DNA of 64,000 nt from Thermogemmatispora aurantia (GTDB lineage: Bacteria; Chloroflexota; Ktedonobacteria; Ktedonobacterales; Ktedonobacteraceae), in contig NZ_BKZV01000001.1 in NCBI RefSeq assembly GCF_008974285.1, positions 357,319-421,318 of the forward strand. The letters are read 5' to 3'. Positions 43,478-52,655 of the stretch are shown here, piece by piece. The translations under genes and the position numbers were made by a program. The notes beneath the pieces were generated by a model, which was given only the letters and a program-made list of their open reading frames with translations, was not told the origin of the DNA and did not search any database. Position 1 is the first letter of the stretch; each line of letters starts with the position of its first letter.

Positions 43478-44611
43478 TCAGGCCACTTCGAGCACGCCCT
43501 GGGCGGTTTGTTCGATCAGGAGCCGGATGACCTGGTCGATGGTGCCGGTCTGGCGATAGATGGCGATCTGGCGATCGGCGCCGGTTCCACGGGGATCAGC
43601 TAAGAGGGCACGCAGATAGGCCATTTCCCGCTGGCTACCCAGCTCCTCGGCTACGTCGGCGACGAAGTCAAGGAGTTCGCCAATGGCCTCGCGCATGCTC
43701 AGGCGGCGGTGATTGGGGAAGTCGAAGTAGGTGGCATCCAGCCCATCGCGCATGGCCAACCATTTGTTTTCTTCGATGTAGAGGCGCGGCAAGACGACGG
43801 TGGTGACTCCCTGCTGGTAGAGGAGGTAGAGCTTGGCCACGAGGGCCTGGCAGAGAGCGGCCAAGGCAATGGTATCTTCCAGGGTGGCTGGCATATCACA
43901 GATGCGGAATTCGAGGGTGTCAAAGAAGGGATGGAGGCGGATGTCCCACCAGATGCGCTTGCCATTGTCGATGGCACCGACTTCGATGAGGTCGTCGACA
44001 TAGCGTTCAAAGTGGGCCAGGCTGGGCAGGACTTCAGGCAGGCCGCTGCGGTTGCAGCGTTTCCAGACGACGGAGCGGTAGGATTTGATGCCAGTCAGCC
44101 TGCCTGCCCAGAAGGGTGAGTTGGCAGAGAGCGCCAGCAGATGGGGCAGCCAGAGGCGAGCCTGGTTCATGACGGCAATGGCCACCTCACGGTCGGGAAT
44201 CCCGACATGGATGTGCAGGCCAAAGATGAGCAGCGAGCGGCCTACGTCCTGCTCCTCTTCTTCCAGCTCTATGTAGCGCTCGCGTTCGGTACGCTGCTGG
44301 TCCTGCCAGCGAGCCGTGGGATGGGTGCCCGCGCTGATAGGTACCAGGTCTTCTTTGGCCAGAACCTCGATGAGACGCCGGCGCAACTCGCACAGCTCTT
44401 GTCGGACGGCGGCGATATCGGCACAGACCGGGCTGATAATCTCGACCGTTGAGGCATGCATTTCGGGCTTGATCTGCTCGCCAAAGAGGGTTTGACCTTG
44501 CTCCAGGACGCGCTCGATGGCACCGCACAGTTGACCACTACAGCGCTCAACAAGCTGAAATTCTTCCTCTACGCCAAGAGTGGGACGATAAAGGGCTGAA
44601 CGACCTTTCAT
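43478..44611 (-). CDS. Carboxylate-amine ligase, GCS2 family (YbdK-like)
   Basis: A 377-residue member of glutamate-cysteine ligase family 2, an ATP-grasp-like ligase that joins a carboxylate to an amine. The opening YRPTLGVEEEFQLVERCSGQ carries the family's Glu cluster. RSLLIFGLHIHVGIPDRE, SANSPFWAGRLTGIKSYRSV and HLRFYDTLEFRICDMP-like text (HPFFDTLEFRICDMPATLED) follow. It ends with REAIGELLDFVADVAEELGS. The true substrate varies in this family, and glutathione synthesis is not implied. I chose ATG 44611 (MKGRSALYRPTL), with AAAGGA seven bases upstream. Confidence 0.9.
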   Translation of the reverse strand: MKGRSALYRPTLGVEEEFQLVERCSGQLCGAIERVLEQGQTLFGEQIKPEMHASTVEIISPVCADIAAVRQELCELRRRLIEVLAKEDLVPISAGTHPTARWQDQQRTERERYIELEEEEQDVGRSLLIFGLHIHVGIPDREVAIAVMNQARLWLPHLLALSANSPFWAGRLTGIKSYRSVVWKRCNRSGLPEVLPSLAHFERYVDDLIEVGAIDNGKRIWWDIRLHPFFDTLEFRICDMPATLEDTIALAALCQALVAKLYLLYQQGVTTVVLPRLYIEENKWLAMRDGLDATYFDFPNHRRLSMREAIGELLDFVADVAEELGSQREMAYLRALLADPRGTGADRQIAIYRQTGTIDQVIRLLIEQTAQGVLEVA

Positions 44612-44858
44612 ACGTGATCCTTTGCTCTTCAAAGCGACAGGTCCGGCAGAGGTGGCTCCATCGACACGCAACGCCTTCAAGACGATCCTTTCGAATTATA
44701 CTCTATTTTCTGTCCGGGATGCGACGAGCAGCACCTTGTCCCTGGGACGAGGCGAGGAGGGCGAGCACTGCCTACGCCAGGCCCGGGCAGGGAAGCGGGT
44801 AGACCAGCAACCAAGCATACAAGCCGAGCCATCCACCGGCGTCGGGGCCAGTCTGGGT

Positions 44859-46586
44859 TTAGAATCGAGCAGGCCCAATATAGAGTTGTGAGCAGGCGAT
44901 TTCGCTGCCCTCTTCTTCCACGTAGAGGCCAATGCTGCCGTTGACAGGGGCAGAAGGAGCAGAATCATGCAGCGGTGTAGAAGAGAGTCCCTGTCCGTTA
45001 ATAAAGAAGCGCAAGAGGGGACCATGAGCATCGACCTCGAGGGTATTGACGGCCCCCGGCCCGATCAGCAAGCTGGGAGCTGGTCCTTCGGCCAGCGTCG
45101 TCCAGCGTCCGCTGTAGCGCCAGACGGCATACGAGCCACCACCCCAGCTGGCAACGGCAAAAACGTAATAGCGTTGCTGGTCGCTACTGGCCCGGAAGAC
45201 CACGCCATAGTAGTCGGCGTCGTTGTGGGAGCCACGCACCTGACGCACGTTGACGGCCAGGTGAAAATCGTCGAAGTGATGGCGGGCGTAGAGCGCAAGA
45301 GCGCTGGTTCCCGGTGTGGTATTGAGGAGATAATACTCTCCATCGGCAAAGAAGGCGCTAGTGCTATGAGGCCAATCGCTGGCTCCAGTCAGCAGTTGAT
45401 CGGGAGCGGTGAGGGCCAGCGTGGGCTGAGGGGGAGAGAAGCCAGAGGTTGACAGGCTGGCGCTGGCGCCGTTTCCTGGTCTTGTGCGGGCAGCATGCAA
45501 GGCGTAGGCGAGCGAGCTGGAGCAGAGCAGGAGCAGCAAAAGCAGGGTCAGCAGCAGGATCTTCCATCTACCGCTCACGCTGGAGGGAATGGGCAGCGCT
45601 TCCAGGCGCCGAACGAGTGGGAAAGGGAGCCAGGCCGGCAGGAGCAGGCCATGTACGCTCAGGCGGAGACGGGCAGGTGTCTCTGGGCCAGCGATCGCCT
45701 GCTGGAAGGCCTCGCTCAAGAGCTGGGCGGAGGCAAAGCGCTCCTCGGGAAACTTGGCCAGGGCCTTACGCAGAACATAGTCGACCTGGGGCGGGATACG
45801 TGGATCAAGCTCGCAGAGGGCAGGAGGTGGCTCGTGGACGTGCAGCAGGGCCAGCGCAATGGGGGAATCGGCCTGGAAAGGGGGACGTCCTGCCAGCAGA
45901 TAGAAGAGGGTAGCGCCAAGAGCATAGATGTCAGCGCGGTGATCAACTGGCTCATTGAGGGCTTGCTCGGGGGCCAGGTAATCAGGAGTGCCTAGAGGGA
46001 TAGACATGGCGGCAGCCTGCTCGCTGGCTGGCGCTTCCTCAACATGGCCCTCGTTCGGGAACGCGTCCTGTAGCAGGCGAGCAATGCCGAAGTCGCAGAG
46101 GAAGACGCGCCCTTGCTCATTGAGCAGAATGTTTGCGGGCTTGACGTCGCAGTGGATGTAGCCGCGCTGATGAGCGTAGTCCAGGGCGGAAGCGATTTGT
46201 TCCACATAGGTGGCGGCCTGCTCTAGGGGGAGAGGGCCGTGGCGACGTACGTAGTGGGCCAGGGTGCCGCCAGCCATATAGGGCATGACCAGATAGGCGA
46301 GGCCGGCCTCCTCGCCCCAGGCGTAGATAGGCACAATGTGCGGGTGCTGCAAGCGGCTGGCCGCCTGGGCTTCTTGTAGGAAGCGGCGTTGGAGTTCGGT
46401 GTAGGCCGTTCTCGTTAGATGGGTGCGGGGGAGAAAGACCTTCAGGGCCACAGGGGTGGAAGGGGTTGTTGAGTCATTGCAGCGGGCTAGATACACGGCG
46501 CTGCTTCCGCCGTAGCCAAGCAGCTTTTCGAGCACATAGCCCCCGAGGGTCTTTCCGAGCAGCTCCTGACCCCTGCTGTGCAACAC
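44859..46586 (-). CDS. Membrane Ser/Thr protein kinase with extracytoplasmic beta-sandwich domain
   Basis: A 575-residue receptor-like kinase. The cytoplasmic kinase domain (about 10-280) is complete: glycine loop LLGYGGSSAVYL, Lys49 in VALKVFLPRT, catalytic Asp147 in YIHCDVKPANILL (HCD for HRD), Asp165 in CDFGIARLL, and DYLAPEQALNEPVDHRADIY. One membrane segment (WKILLLTLLLLLLLCSSSLA) lies near residues 345-370. The C-terminal outer domain (about 405-575) reads FHLAVNVRQVRGSHNDADYY, GVVFRASSDQQRYYVFAVAS and VNTLEVDAHGPLLRFFINGQ, like a LamG/DUF1080-type sugar-binding sandwich. I chose GTG 46586, with AGAGG nine bases upstream. Confidence 0.88.
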   Translation of the reverse strand: MLHSRGQELLGKTLGGYVLEKLLGYGGSSAVYLARCNDSTTPSTPVALKVFLPRTHLTRTAYTELQRRFLQEAQAASRLQHPHIVPIYAWGEEAGLAYLVMPYMAGGTLAHYVRRHGPLPLEQAATYVEQIASALDYAHQRGYIHCDVKPANILLNEQGRVFLCDFGIARLLQDAFPNEGHVEEAPASEQAAAMSIPLGTPDYLAPEQALNEPVDHRADIYALGATLFYLLAGRPPFQADSPIALALLHVHEPPPALCELDPRIPPQVDYVLRKALAKFPEERFASAQLLSEAFQQAIAGPETPARLRLSVHGLLLPAWLPFPLVRRLEALPIPSSVSGRWKILLLTLLLLLLLCSSSLAYALHAARTRPGNGASASLSTSGFSPPQPTLALTAPDQLLTGASDWPHSTSAFFADGEYYLLNTTPGTSALALYARHHFDDFHLAVNVRQVRGSHNDADYYGVVFRASSDQQRYYVFAVASWGGGSYAVWRYSGRWTTLAEGPAPSLLIGPGAVNTLEVDAHGPLLRFFINGQGLSSTPLHDSAPSAPVNGSIGLYVEEEGSEIACSQLYIGPARF

Positions 46587-46834
46587 TTCGCAGCACCTCT
46601 TTCCTTCGCCACTGCCTCGCCGGTGGCGGCCATGCCATCGGCGCGAGGCGGGCAAGTCATGCTTGCTTGGGATTTTCCCTGTCTTTGTCGCTTCTCGCTC
46701 GCTAGACTAGCAGCTCTGCCGAGGCGGCGAGGTGAGAGCGGGCAGACAGGGGGCGGCCTGGATCGGATCTGCTGAGATTCTTCAGGCAGTCCGGCCCAGG
46801 CCCTAGCTAGACCAGGGCACGTGAGTCGCCTCCT

Positions 46835-47872
46835 CTAGAGGCAGAACTCACCATCGCGCATAATTAGGCGTCCGTCGACCTCGATGGTGCAGGTTGTCGG
46901 CACGACATCGACGTGAATGCGGGCATCCCAGTCAGCCCCGGTGTACTCTGGATACGGATTGCCAAAGGCGATATGCAAGCCGGGGATCTTCTCATCCTGG
47001 AGCAGATTGCCAACCGGCTGCTTGAGGCTGATGAGAGTACCGATGGCGAACTCTCCCACGCGGTTGCCGTTGGGAACGGAGAAGAGATAATCGCGCAGCT
47101 CCTTGGCAACTGCTGTATCTTCGCTGGTGACCTCGGTGGCATAGCCATTCTTGATGGTGATGCGCACAGGATGCTTGAGGACGCCATACCTGGCGGAGAA
47201 GAAGTCACCGAGGACGTCGCAGACCACCACGCCGTTGACATCGGCAGGGGCAGTAAAGACCTCACCTTCGGGCAGGTTGCCCCATTGCCCTTGCTCGTGA
47301 TAGCGTCCGTGACAGGGAATCCACTTCCAGTGCTTATGGAAGGTCGCGCTCAGATCGCTGCCTTTGGCTGAGGTCACGTGGATGCGCTCGGCCTGGCGCA
47401 CGATCTCATAGACCTTGTTGGTGATCTCATAGACCTGGTCGTAGTCGGCACACATGCCTTCGGCCATCAGGCGCTCATCGATGCCCGGCATGTGACCGTG
47501 CCGGACACGCAGCTCCTGGGTCAAAAAGGGCAGCAAGGGAATGCGGAAACCGATCTCGCCAGGGCGAGTTGTAGCAATGTAGAAGGTGACAGTGGGATGA
47601 AACTGCTGCAGGTCCTGGCGCAGGCTCTCGGGGAAGCTTGTCAGGGGCCGTTTGCCGTAGTGCTCCAGAAAGTGCACGCTGACAGCGGCATGGCGATCAA
47701 GGGCCGCCGCTGCCACCCGGCGGGCGATCGCCCCGCGTTCATAGTCGGTCAAGATAAAGAGTCGGTCGGTGGCCGCCACCCCCATACAATTAAGAGCATT
47801 CTCGGCTCCACGCTGTACCCGTGCCTCGAAATTAGAGTCGCTCTGGATATTGGTGATCGCTGGCTGACTCAT
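46835..47872 (-). CDS. Aminopeptidase of the AmpS/M29-like family
   Basis: A 345-residue predicted metallo-aminopeptidase (COG2309 type). The match rests on the C-terminal block GLHIAFGNPYPEYTGADWDA and RIHVDVVPTTCTIEVDGRLI, and the central GNLPEGEVFTAPADVNGVVV with VGEFAIGTL. That Gly-Glu-Val-Phe-Thr-x-Pro segment and the His/Asp pairs are the metal-site motifs in this group. The N-terminus is a Rossmann-like region (LFILTDYERGAIARRVAAAA). ATG 47872 has only a weak purine tract upstream. There are no operon partners on the same strand nearby. Confidence 0.78.
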   Translation of the reverse strand: MSQPAITNIQSDSNFEARVQRGAENALNCMGVAATDRLFILTDYERGAIARRVAAAALDRHAAVSVHFLEHYGKRPLTSFPESLRQDLQQFHPTVTFYIATTRPGEIGFRIPLLPFLTQELRVRHGHMPGIDERLMAEGMCADYDQVYEITNKVYEIVRQAERIHVTSAKGSDLSATFHKHWKWIPCHGRYHEQGQWGNLPEGEVFTAPADVNGVVVCDVLGDFFSARYGVLKHPVRITIKNGYATEVTSEDTAVAKELRDYLFSVPNGNRVGEFAIGTLISLKQPVGNLLQDEKIPGLHIAFGNPYPEYTGADWDARIHVDVVPTTCTIEVDGRLIMRDGEFCL

Positions 47873-48256
47873 GATTCTGCGTTCCTGCCTTCTTCCTTCA
47901 CTAATCTCACGACACTCTTCTTGCTGTCTCTACGCTCTCTAGAGAGAACGCTGAGAAGTCCCCCGATTCTCTCACCCATCTCCATCCTCCTCTCATCCCT
48001 GGACAGGCCGCGCTGCGGCGGTCTGGCGGCTGCGCGCGGGATGCTCTGGAAAGAGAGACGCCGCCGCTCCAGCGAGAGTAACGTCTCTGGGAAACGACGG
48101 TGAGGAGGTGCTCTCCGTTTCCAGTATAGCGAGAAGGTGAGAACTACCGATGCAAGGCGTTGTTATACTCCATACAGAAAGACAGAGCCTGCTTGTTCTG
48201 AGGTGAAGCGGAGAGGAGCGGCGACAGGTGGGCAGCGAACGAGAAGGAGCAGACCA
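47873..48256. other. Divergent region between aminopeptidase and YbjN-like genes
   Basis: About 385 bp. It contains the palindrome CTCTCTAGAGAG (47935-47946) near the aminopeptidase start and a promoter at 48161-48169. No gene is supported. Confidence 0.45.
48161..48169 (+). promoter_or_regulatory. Extended -10 promoter TGTTATACT
   Basis: TATACT (48164-48169) with the TGn extension, 88 bp before the YbjN-like start. The -35 is unclear. Confidence 0.5.
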
Positions 48257-48922
48257 GTGAGTGAAGACTTTCGCATGACCGATGTGGTGAGCTATCTCAC
48301 GCGGCTAGGACTGCGCGTCGCCAGCGTGGACGAGCGCCAGGGAGTGGCTGAGCTAGTTTTTCACGACGAGTTGGGGCAGTGGCAACTGCTGATCATCTTG
48401 CAGGCCGGCCCACCGCTGGGAAGAAGACTGCTCTTTATTGTGCCTCATCTCAGTATTCTGCCGCAGCGGCGGCGCCGGAGCTGCCTGGAGGCGCTGATGA
48501 GCCTGAACTATACGCTGCCGCTCGGACGCTTCGGCCTGGATCTGGAGGATGGGGAGGTGCGTTTCAGCGCCAGTGTCTATCTGGGCGAGGAGCGGCTCTC
48601 GTTACCAGCCTTCCGGCAGCATCTCGAAGGGGTCATTCAGACGATCGTCATCTATCACAGCCTGCTGCCGCGCATCATCTACGGGCATTGTACGGCTCGG
48701 GCTGCGCTGACTGCCTGCGAGCAGGCTTTTCTAGAGAGCTACGAGGGCGAGCGCCTTTTCTGGCAGGAGAGGCCCGGCAGCGAGCAAGGGCAGACCCAAG
48801 ACGAAACAGAGACTGACGCCTCGCCTTCCGCTCCCGAGCTAGATGCCGCCGAGGTGCTGGCGGAGATCAGGCGTATGCTGCAGGAGGGCCAGGGCCAGGA
48901 GCGCGATGACAACCTCGACTGA
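48257..48922 (+). CDS. YbjN-domain-like protein
   Basis: A 221-residue protein with a YbjN/T3SS-chaperone-like fold: MTDVVSYLTRLGLRVASVDE, the strand WQLLIILQAGPPLGRRLLFI, RSCLEALMSLNYTLPLGRFG, LDLEDGEVRFSASVYLGEER and the closing helix LEGVIQTIVIYHSLLPRIIY. YbjN proteins are regulators or chaperone-like factors of unclear mechanism. The C-terminal 50 residues are acidic and disordered. I chose GTG 48257, with AAGGAG seven bases upstream; ATG 48137 would add 40 non-conserved residues. Confidence 0.7.
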   Translation: MSEDFRMTDVVSYLTRLGLRVASVDERQGVAELVFHDELGQWQLLIILQAGPPLGRRLLFIVPHLSILPQRRRRSCLEALMSLNYTLPLGRFGLDLEDGEVRFSASVYLGEERLSLPAFRQHLEGVIQTIVIYHSLLPRIIYGHCTARAALTACEQAFLESYEGERLFWQERPGSEQGQTQDETETDASPSAPELDAAEVLAEIRRMLQEGQGQERDDNLD

Positions 48923-49034
48923 GCATTCTTTGGCAGACTGGGCCGGCGGCTGCGCAGACACCACTGCGGCGGAAGCCAGGCTACTACAGCAGGAGTTTGC
49001 TCCCCGCTCACTCGATCAGCAGCCTTCTGCTCAG

Positions 49035-49316
49035 TTAGAAGGTCTGTTTACTCTTATTCGAATAATGCCCGTTGAGACGTGAACGCAAGGGAGGATAGGG
49101 CGGCTCATCCTCATCGTCTTCAAGGGGGACCTCGGGCGCCATCTCCTCTAGCTGATTCAGCTGCGAGGGGTCCAGCTTGATTAAACGATCTGCCGTCTCT
49201 GTACCTGTGCCTGTGCGGCGGACAGTATTGAGGCGTTTACCGATCTCCAAAGCGGCCCAGGCAAGAATGAGGGCAGCCACAATAAAGCCGATATAGCCCA
49301 GAACAGTCTCGTCCAT
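49035..49316 (-). CDS. Small single-pass membrane protein
   Basis: A 93-residue protein with one membrane segment (about 6-25: LGYIGFIVAALILAWAALEI) and a cytoplasmic, acidic tail (ETADRLIKLDPSQLNQLEEM, PEVPLEDDEDEPPYPPLRSR). No family is recognised. ATG 49316 is preceded by GGAGGAGGTG-rich sequence. It lies alone between the YbjN-like gene and the pseudokinase gene. Confidence 0.6.
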   Translation of the reverse strand: MDETVLGYIGFIVAALILAWAALEIGKRLNTVRRTGTGTETADRLIKLDPSQLNQLEEMAPEVPLEDDEDEPPYPPLRSRLNGHYSNKSKQTF

Positions 49317-49615
49317 TTGGCCATCTGTTGCGGCACCTCCTCCTCTGAACAGACCTTGTTCCTGGAAACAGAGAGAGGCGCCGCCTCCTTCCCACGTGAT
49401 TACTGTGCTGCCAGCGTCAGCTCTCCCCCACCAGAGAGGGTAGCGGCACCAGGAGTCACTGGTTGTAGTCTACCCAGGGTAGCCCCGGCACGTCAAGCCA
49501 GAGATAGCCATCCCGGCTATCCCCAGATCAGCGGTAGGGGAGAGAGAGGACATACGGCAGTGCAACGCCCGGCGGAGGCCGGCCAGGGGTAGACCCTGGA
49601 GCCAGCCCACTCCGC

Positions 49616-51661
49616 TCAGACAGTTGTGATGGAACCATCGGCGTTGACGCGAATCATGATCTGCGGGAGCGGGGTCGTGGCTGGACCCTGGACAACACTC
49701 CCCTTCTTGGCCGGATCAAAGATCGCACCATGCGCCGGGCAGACGAGCAAATGGGTGGCCGGGTCATAGTTGACGGCCACTCCCTCATGCGTACAGCTTC
49801 GCGAGTAAGCCGCAAAGGAGCCACCCGGCAGGTGAATGAGCAGCCCCTGCTTGCCATCGGCGGGATTGGTAAAGGCCTGGGCTGAGTTCAGCGCCAGGGA
49901 GGTGGTGCCGATGACCTTGCCATTCTGCTTGGTATTGGAGCCGTTCGTGGTCTGACCGGTGGTAGACTGCTGGCCACTGGTCTGCTGCTGGCCAGTGGTG
50001 GAACCAGAGGAGGTGGCCATGTTGCCACTCTGGTTGGTATGGAAGAGGCCACTCAGCAACGATTGGGCCGCCGAGGTTTTGATAGCCAGACCCAGGCCAG
50101 CCGCGGCCAGGCCACCGCCGGCGAGCAAAGCCACTACCTGACGCCGGCGCCGCTTGCGGCCACGCCGTGTGCTCACGGGGATCTCGGCAGCAAGCGGCGC
50201 CTCTTGCGGCAGCAAGCGGGCGTGGACCCGCTGCTCTGAGCGCCGCTCTGGTGGGGCAGGCAAGACGACGGGCGCGGGATCGGCGCTGCCAGCCGCGGGG
50301 GGCAGCCTGACAGGGGCTGATGGTGCAGCTGTCTGGGCTGGCGCGGCGCGCTTGAGGGCATAGTCTTCGGGTCGCCCGGACCACCAGGCAAAGCTGTCGA
50401 GGTCGGCACTGTTGCCGCTGGGAACAGGCATTGGCGGCGCTGGAGGCATGGGAGGCACAGCCTGCGGCAGGGTACCGGGCAACGAGACCATCTCTCGCCT
50501 GGCTCCATTCGTCGGCGCCGCTCCAATGGCGGGCGCCTCTTTCACCAGGGGCAGGGGCTGGTCCTGCCAGGCAAGCCCGCCAGCCAGAGGACCAGTGGTC
50601 GGTAGCTCTCCGCTGCGCTTGACACTCGGCAGGCGCCCTGTGATGATGGGAGGTCGCAGCTGCCAGTGGCTGCCGGAGCTGGTTAGCTCATCTTCCTCAG
50701 CCAGCTGGGTCTGGAGCTGAGCGATGCTGGCAGCTACGGGGGCAGCGGCAGCGGCGGCAAAGCTGCGCTCTCGTCGCAAGGCGCGCGCGTAGGCCGTGAC
50801 AAAGGCCTCCGCTGAGGGGAAGCGGCGCGCCGGGTCGCGCGCCAGAGCTTGCGAGAGCACTTCATCGATCTCTGGCGGCAGGGAAGGACAGAGATTGCGG
50901 AGGGCCGGCACTGGTTGCTTGACATGCTGAAGGGCGATCTCCAGCGAATCGTTGCCGGTGAAGGGTGGCTTGCCACTGAGCAGCTCATATAAGATGATGC
51001 CCAGGGCATAGATATCGGCACGGGCATCGACCTGCTGCTGACCGAGCACGACCTCTGGGGCCAGATATTCAGGCGATCCGAGGAAGGTCCCGGCCAGATT
51101 GAGCAGATGGAGATAGGGATGCTCGACGCGCCGCACGCCCCGTAGCTGCAAGAGATCGACAAGGCCAAAGCCTGCCACCGTCACATGATGCTCGTCGCCC
51201 TGGAGCACGATGTTCGCCGGCTTCAAGGCCCGGTGCACGATGCCTCGGGCGTGGGCATAGTCCAGCCCCGCCGCCACCTGCTGGAGCACCTCCAGGGCAT
51301 AGGAGGGGGCACAGCGCCCGTCGCGTTTGAGGACGTGCGCCAGCGAGCCGTCGGTGACATAGGGCGAAATCAAGTATGGATAGCCGAGCTGCTCGCCAAA
51401 GTCGTAAATCGGCAGAATATGCGGGTGATCAAGTTCAAGCAGGGCCGTCGCTATCTGGGTAAAGCGCCTGATGAAACGGTTACGCGCCCGTACTGAGAAG
51501 TCTTCTGGGATAATGATGGCAGTGACGGCCACCGGCAGGCCACTCACAGAGTGCCGGGCCAGATAGACGGCACTGACACGACCTTTGCTCAGCAGTTGCT
51601 CAACACGGTACCCTCCCACCATCTGCCCCACCAGCAGATCTTCTTGCTGCGTCTCGTACAT
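49616..51661 (-). CDS. Pseudokinase-transmembrane-Rieske [2Fe-2S] fusion protein
   Basis: A 681-residue fusion I do not recognise as a named family. Residues about 15-300 form a Ser/Thr kinase fold (LLSKGRVSAVYLARHS, APEVV, DARADIYALGIILYELLSGK). The ATP-binding Lys is replaced (VAVTA, Thr47), HRD is HRA (Ala145) and DFG is GFG (Gly164), so catalysis is not expected. A Pro-rich linker leads to a basic cluster and membrane segment (about 508-527: QVVALLAGGGLAAAGLGLAI), then a Ser/Thr/Gln linker. The end is a Rieske domain with CTH (623-625) and CPAH (641-644), spacing C-x-H-x15-C-x2-H. I chose ATG 51661, with GGAG five bases upstream; 51691 is the alternative. Confidence 0.85.
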   Translation of the reverse strand: MYETQQEDLLVGQMVGGYRVEQLLSKGRVSAVYLARHSVSGLPVAVTAIIIPEDFSVRARNRFIRRFTQIATALLELDHPHILPIYDFGEQLGYPYLISPYVTDGSLAHVLKRDGRCAPSYALEVLQQVAAGLDYAHARGIVHRALKPANIVLQGDEHHVTVAGFGLVDLLQLRGVRRVEHPYLHLLNLAGTFLGSPEYLAPEVVLGQQQVDARADIYALGIILYELLSGKPPFTGNDSLEIALQHVKQPVPALRNLCPSLPPEIDEVLSQALARDPARRFPSAEAFVTAYARALRRERSFAAAAAAPVAASIAQLQTQLAEEDELTSSGSHWQLRPPIITGRLPSVKRSGELPTTGPLAGGLAWQDQPLPLVKEAPAIGAAPTNGARREMVSLPGTLPQAVPPMPPAPPMPVPSGNSADLDSFAWWSGRPEDYALKRAAPAQTAAPSAPVRLPPAAGSADPAPVVLPAPPERRSEQRVHARLLPQEAPLAAEIPVSTRRGRKRRRRQVVALLAGGGLAAAGLGLAIKTSAAQSLLSGLFHTNQSGNMATSSGSTTGQQQTSGQQSTTGQTTNGSNTKQNGKVIGTTSLALNSAQAFTNPADGKQGLLIHLPGGSFAAYSRSCTHEGVAVNYDPATHLLVCPAHGAIFDPAKKGSVVQGPATTPLPQIMIRVNADGSITTV

Positions 51662-52045
51662 AGCATCTCCGTTCTCCGAAACTGTACCCATCGCTCGCTG
51701 GACGGGTCAGAGACAGTGTCCGGTACCTGTCGCGCGAGGGGCTGGCGCCCCGCCCGCAGCAGAGAGCAGCACACGGGGCCGCTCGCTCCTCCCCACAGGC
51801 AGCTCTTCAAGGCACATACCGCAGACCCTGCTCGCCCGCCTGGGCTGCGCCAGGGTCCTGGCCGCAGAGCGGCCCGCGGACCGACTCAGCGTCCACCATA
51901 GCGGCGCATGGGACCTGAGCGCTGTGCCTTGATGGCGTGTGTTCACGGCTCCGACGTAATGAGCTTACAAAGTATATCAGGGCGAGTCAATCTGTTGCGC
52001 CTCATGTAGGACTTGTGGGTTATTCCCGCAGGATAATCATCACCA

Positions 52046-52084
52046 GCCCGTGCCGCGAAGCCCGGCAGGCCGCGAGGCACGGGC
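52046..52084. repeat. Stem-loop 1: GCCCGTGCC / GGCACGGGC
   Basis: Perfect 9-bp arms (52046-52054 and 52076-52084), with further partial pairing inward (GCG/CGC). It is the first of three structures in 260 bp. Confidence 0.6.
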
Positions 52085-52210
52085 AGACAAGGAGCGGTCA
52101 GGCCACCTCGTCCGCGAACGTCTGGAGATCTGGCCCGACCTGCCCTTCCCCTAACTGACCAGCCGACCCGGCCCGATAGGGAATCAGCCCCTACGCCAGC
52201 GCACAAAGAG

Positions 52211-52251
52211 ACGGGCGATCGGGGGGAGCACGCAGGAACCCGACCGCCCGT
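52211..52251. repeat. Stem-loop 2: ACGGGCGATCGGG / CCCGACCGCCCGT
   Basis: Thirteen-base arms (52211-52223 and 52239-52251) with one mismatch and a 15-base loop. No U-tract on either strand. Confidence 0.65.
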
Positions 52252-52275
52252 GAAGAGCGAAGAGAGAGTGCGAGC

Positions 52276-52302
52276 CGGGAGGCGGCGGGGGACCGCCTCC
52301 CG
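52276..52302. repeat. Stem-loop 3: CGGGAGGCGG / CCGCCTCCCG
   Basis: Perfect 10-bp arms (52276-52285 and 52293-52302) around a 7-base loop, only 24 bp from stem-loop 2. Confidence 0.7.
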
Positions 52303-52510
52303 TACGGGGAAAAGGGGAGGTCACTTCAGTCACAGAACTTGAACATAAGTTCTAGTTTCAGAATACCATAGAAGGAGTGAAAAGTCAAGAGGGGATTCGG
52401 CTTTTTGACAGTTTTCTGGCTCGGTTCACTCGTCAGTGAGAGCGAGGCAGTTCCTCCCCAAGGCAGGGCCTGCAGAGATAGGGACTGGGCTGGGCCAGAG
52501 CGAACAGAGA

Positions 52511-52519
52511 TGGTACAAT
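52511..52519 (+). promoter_or_regulatory. Extended -10 promoter TGGTACAAT
   Basis: TACAAT (52514-52519) with the TGn extension, about 140 bp before the DUF1015 start. Confidence 0.5.
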
Positions 52520-52655
52520 GGGCAGAGAAGACGCCGCTCCCTCTGCCTCCGCCTCTGGGATGATGGTTCGGTTCGGCAGGCGAGGCAGTGCGGGTCACTG
52601 AGCATGTTTTCCTGTGGGAGCCTTGAATCTGGAGAGAAAGCGAAGTGCCTCGACT

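Larger units (their letters stand above)
51662..52655. other. Long divergent region with three stem-loops
   Basis: Nearly 1 kb between the pseudokinase and DUF1015 genes. It holds three strong inverted repeats (52046-52084, 52211-52251, 52276-52302) and a promoter at 52511-52519. A minus-strand frame (52326-54146) is mostly antisense to DUF1015 and is not called. No RNA family is recognised. Confidence 0.5.
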
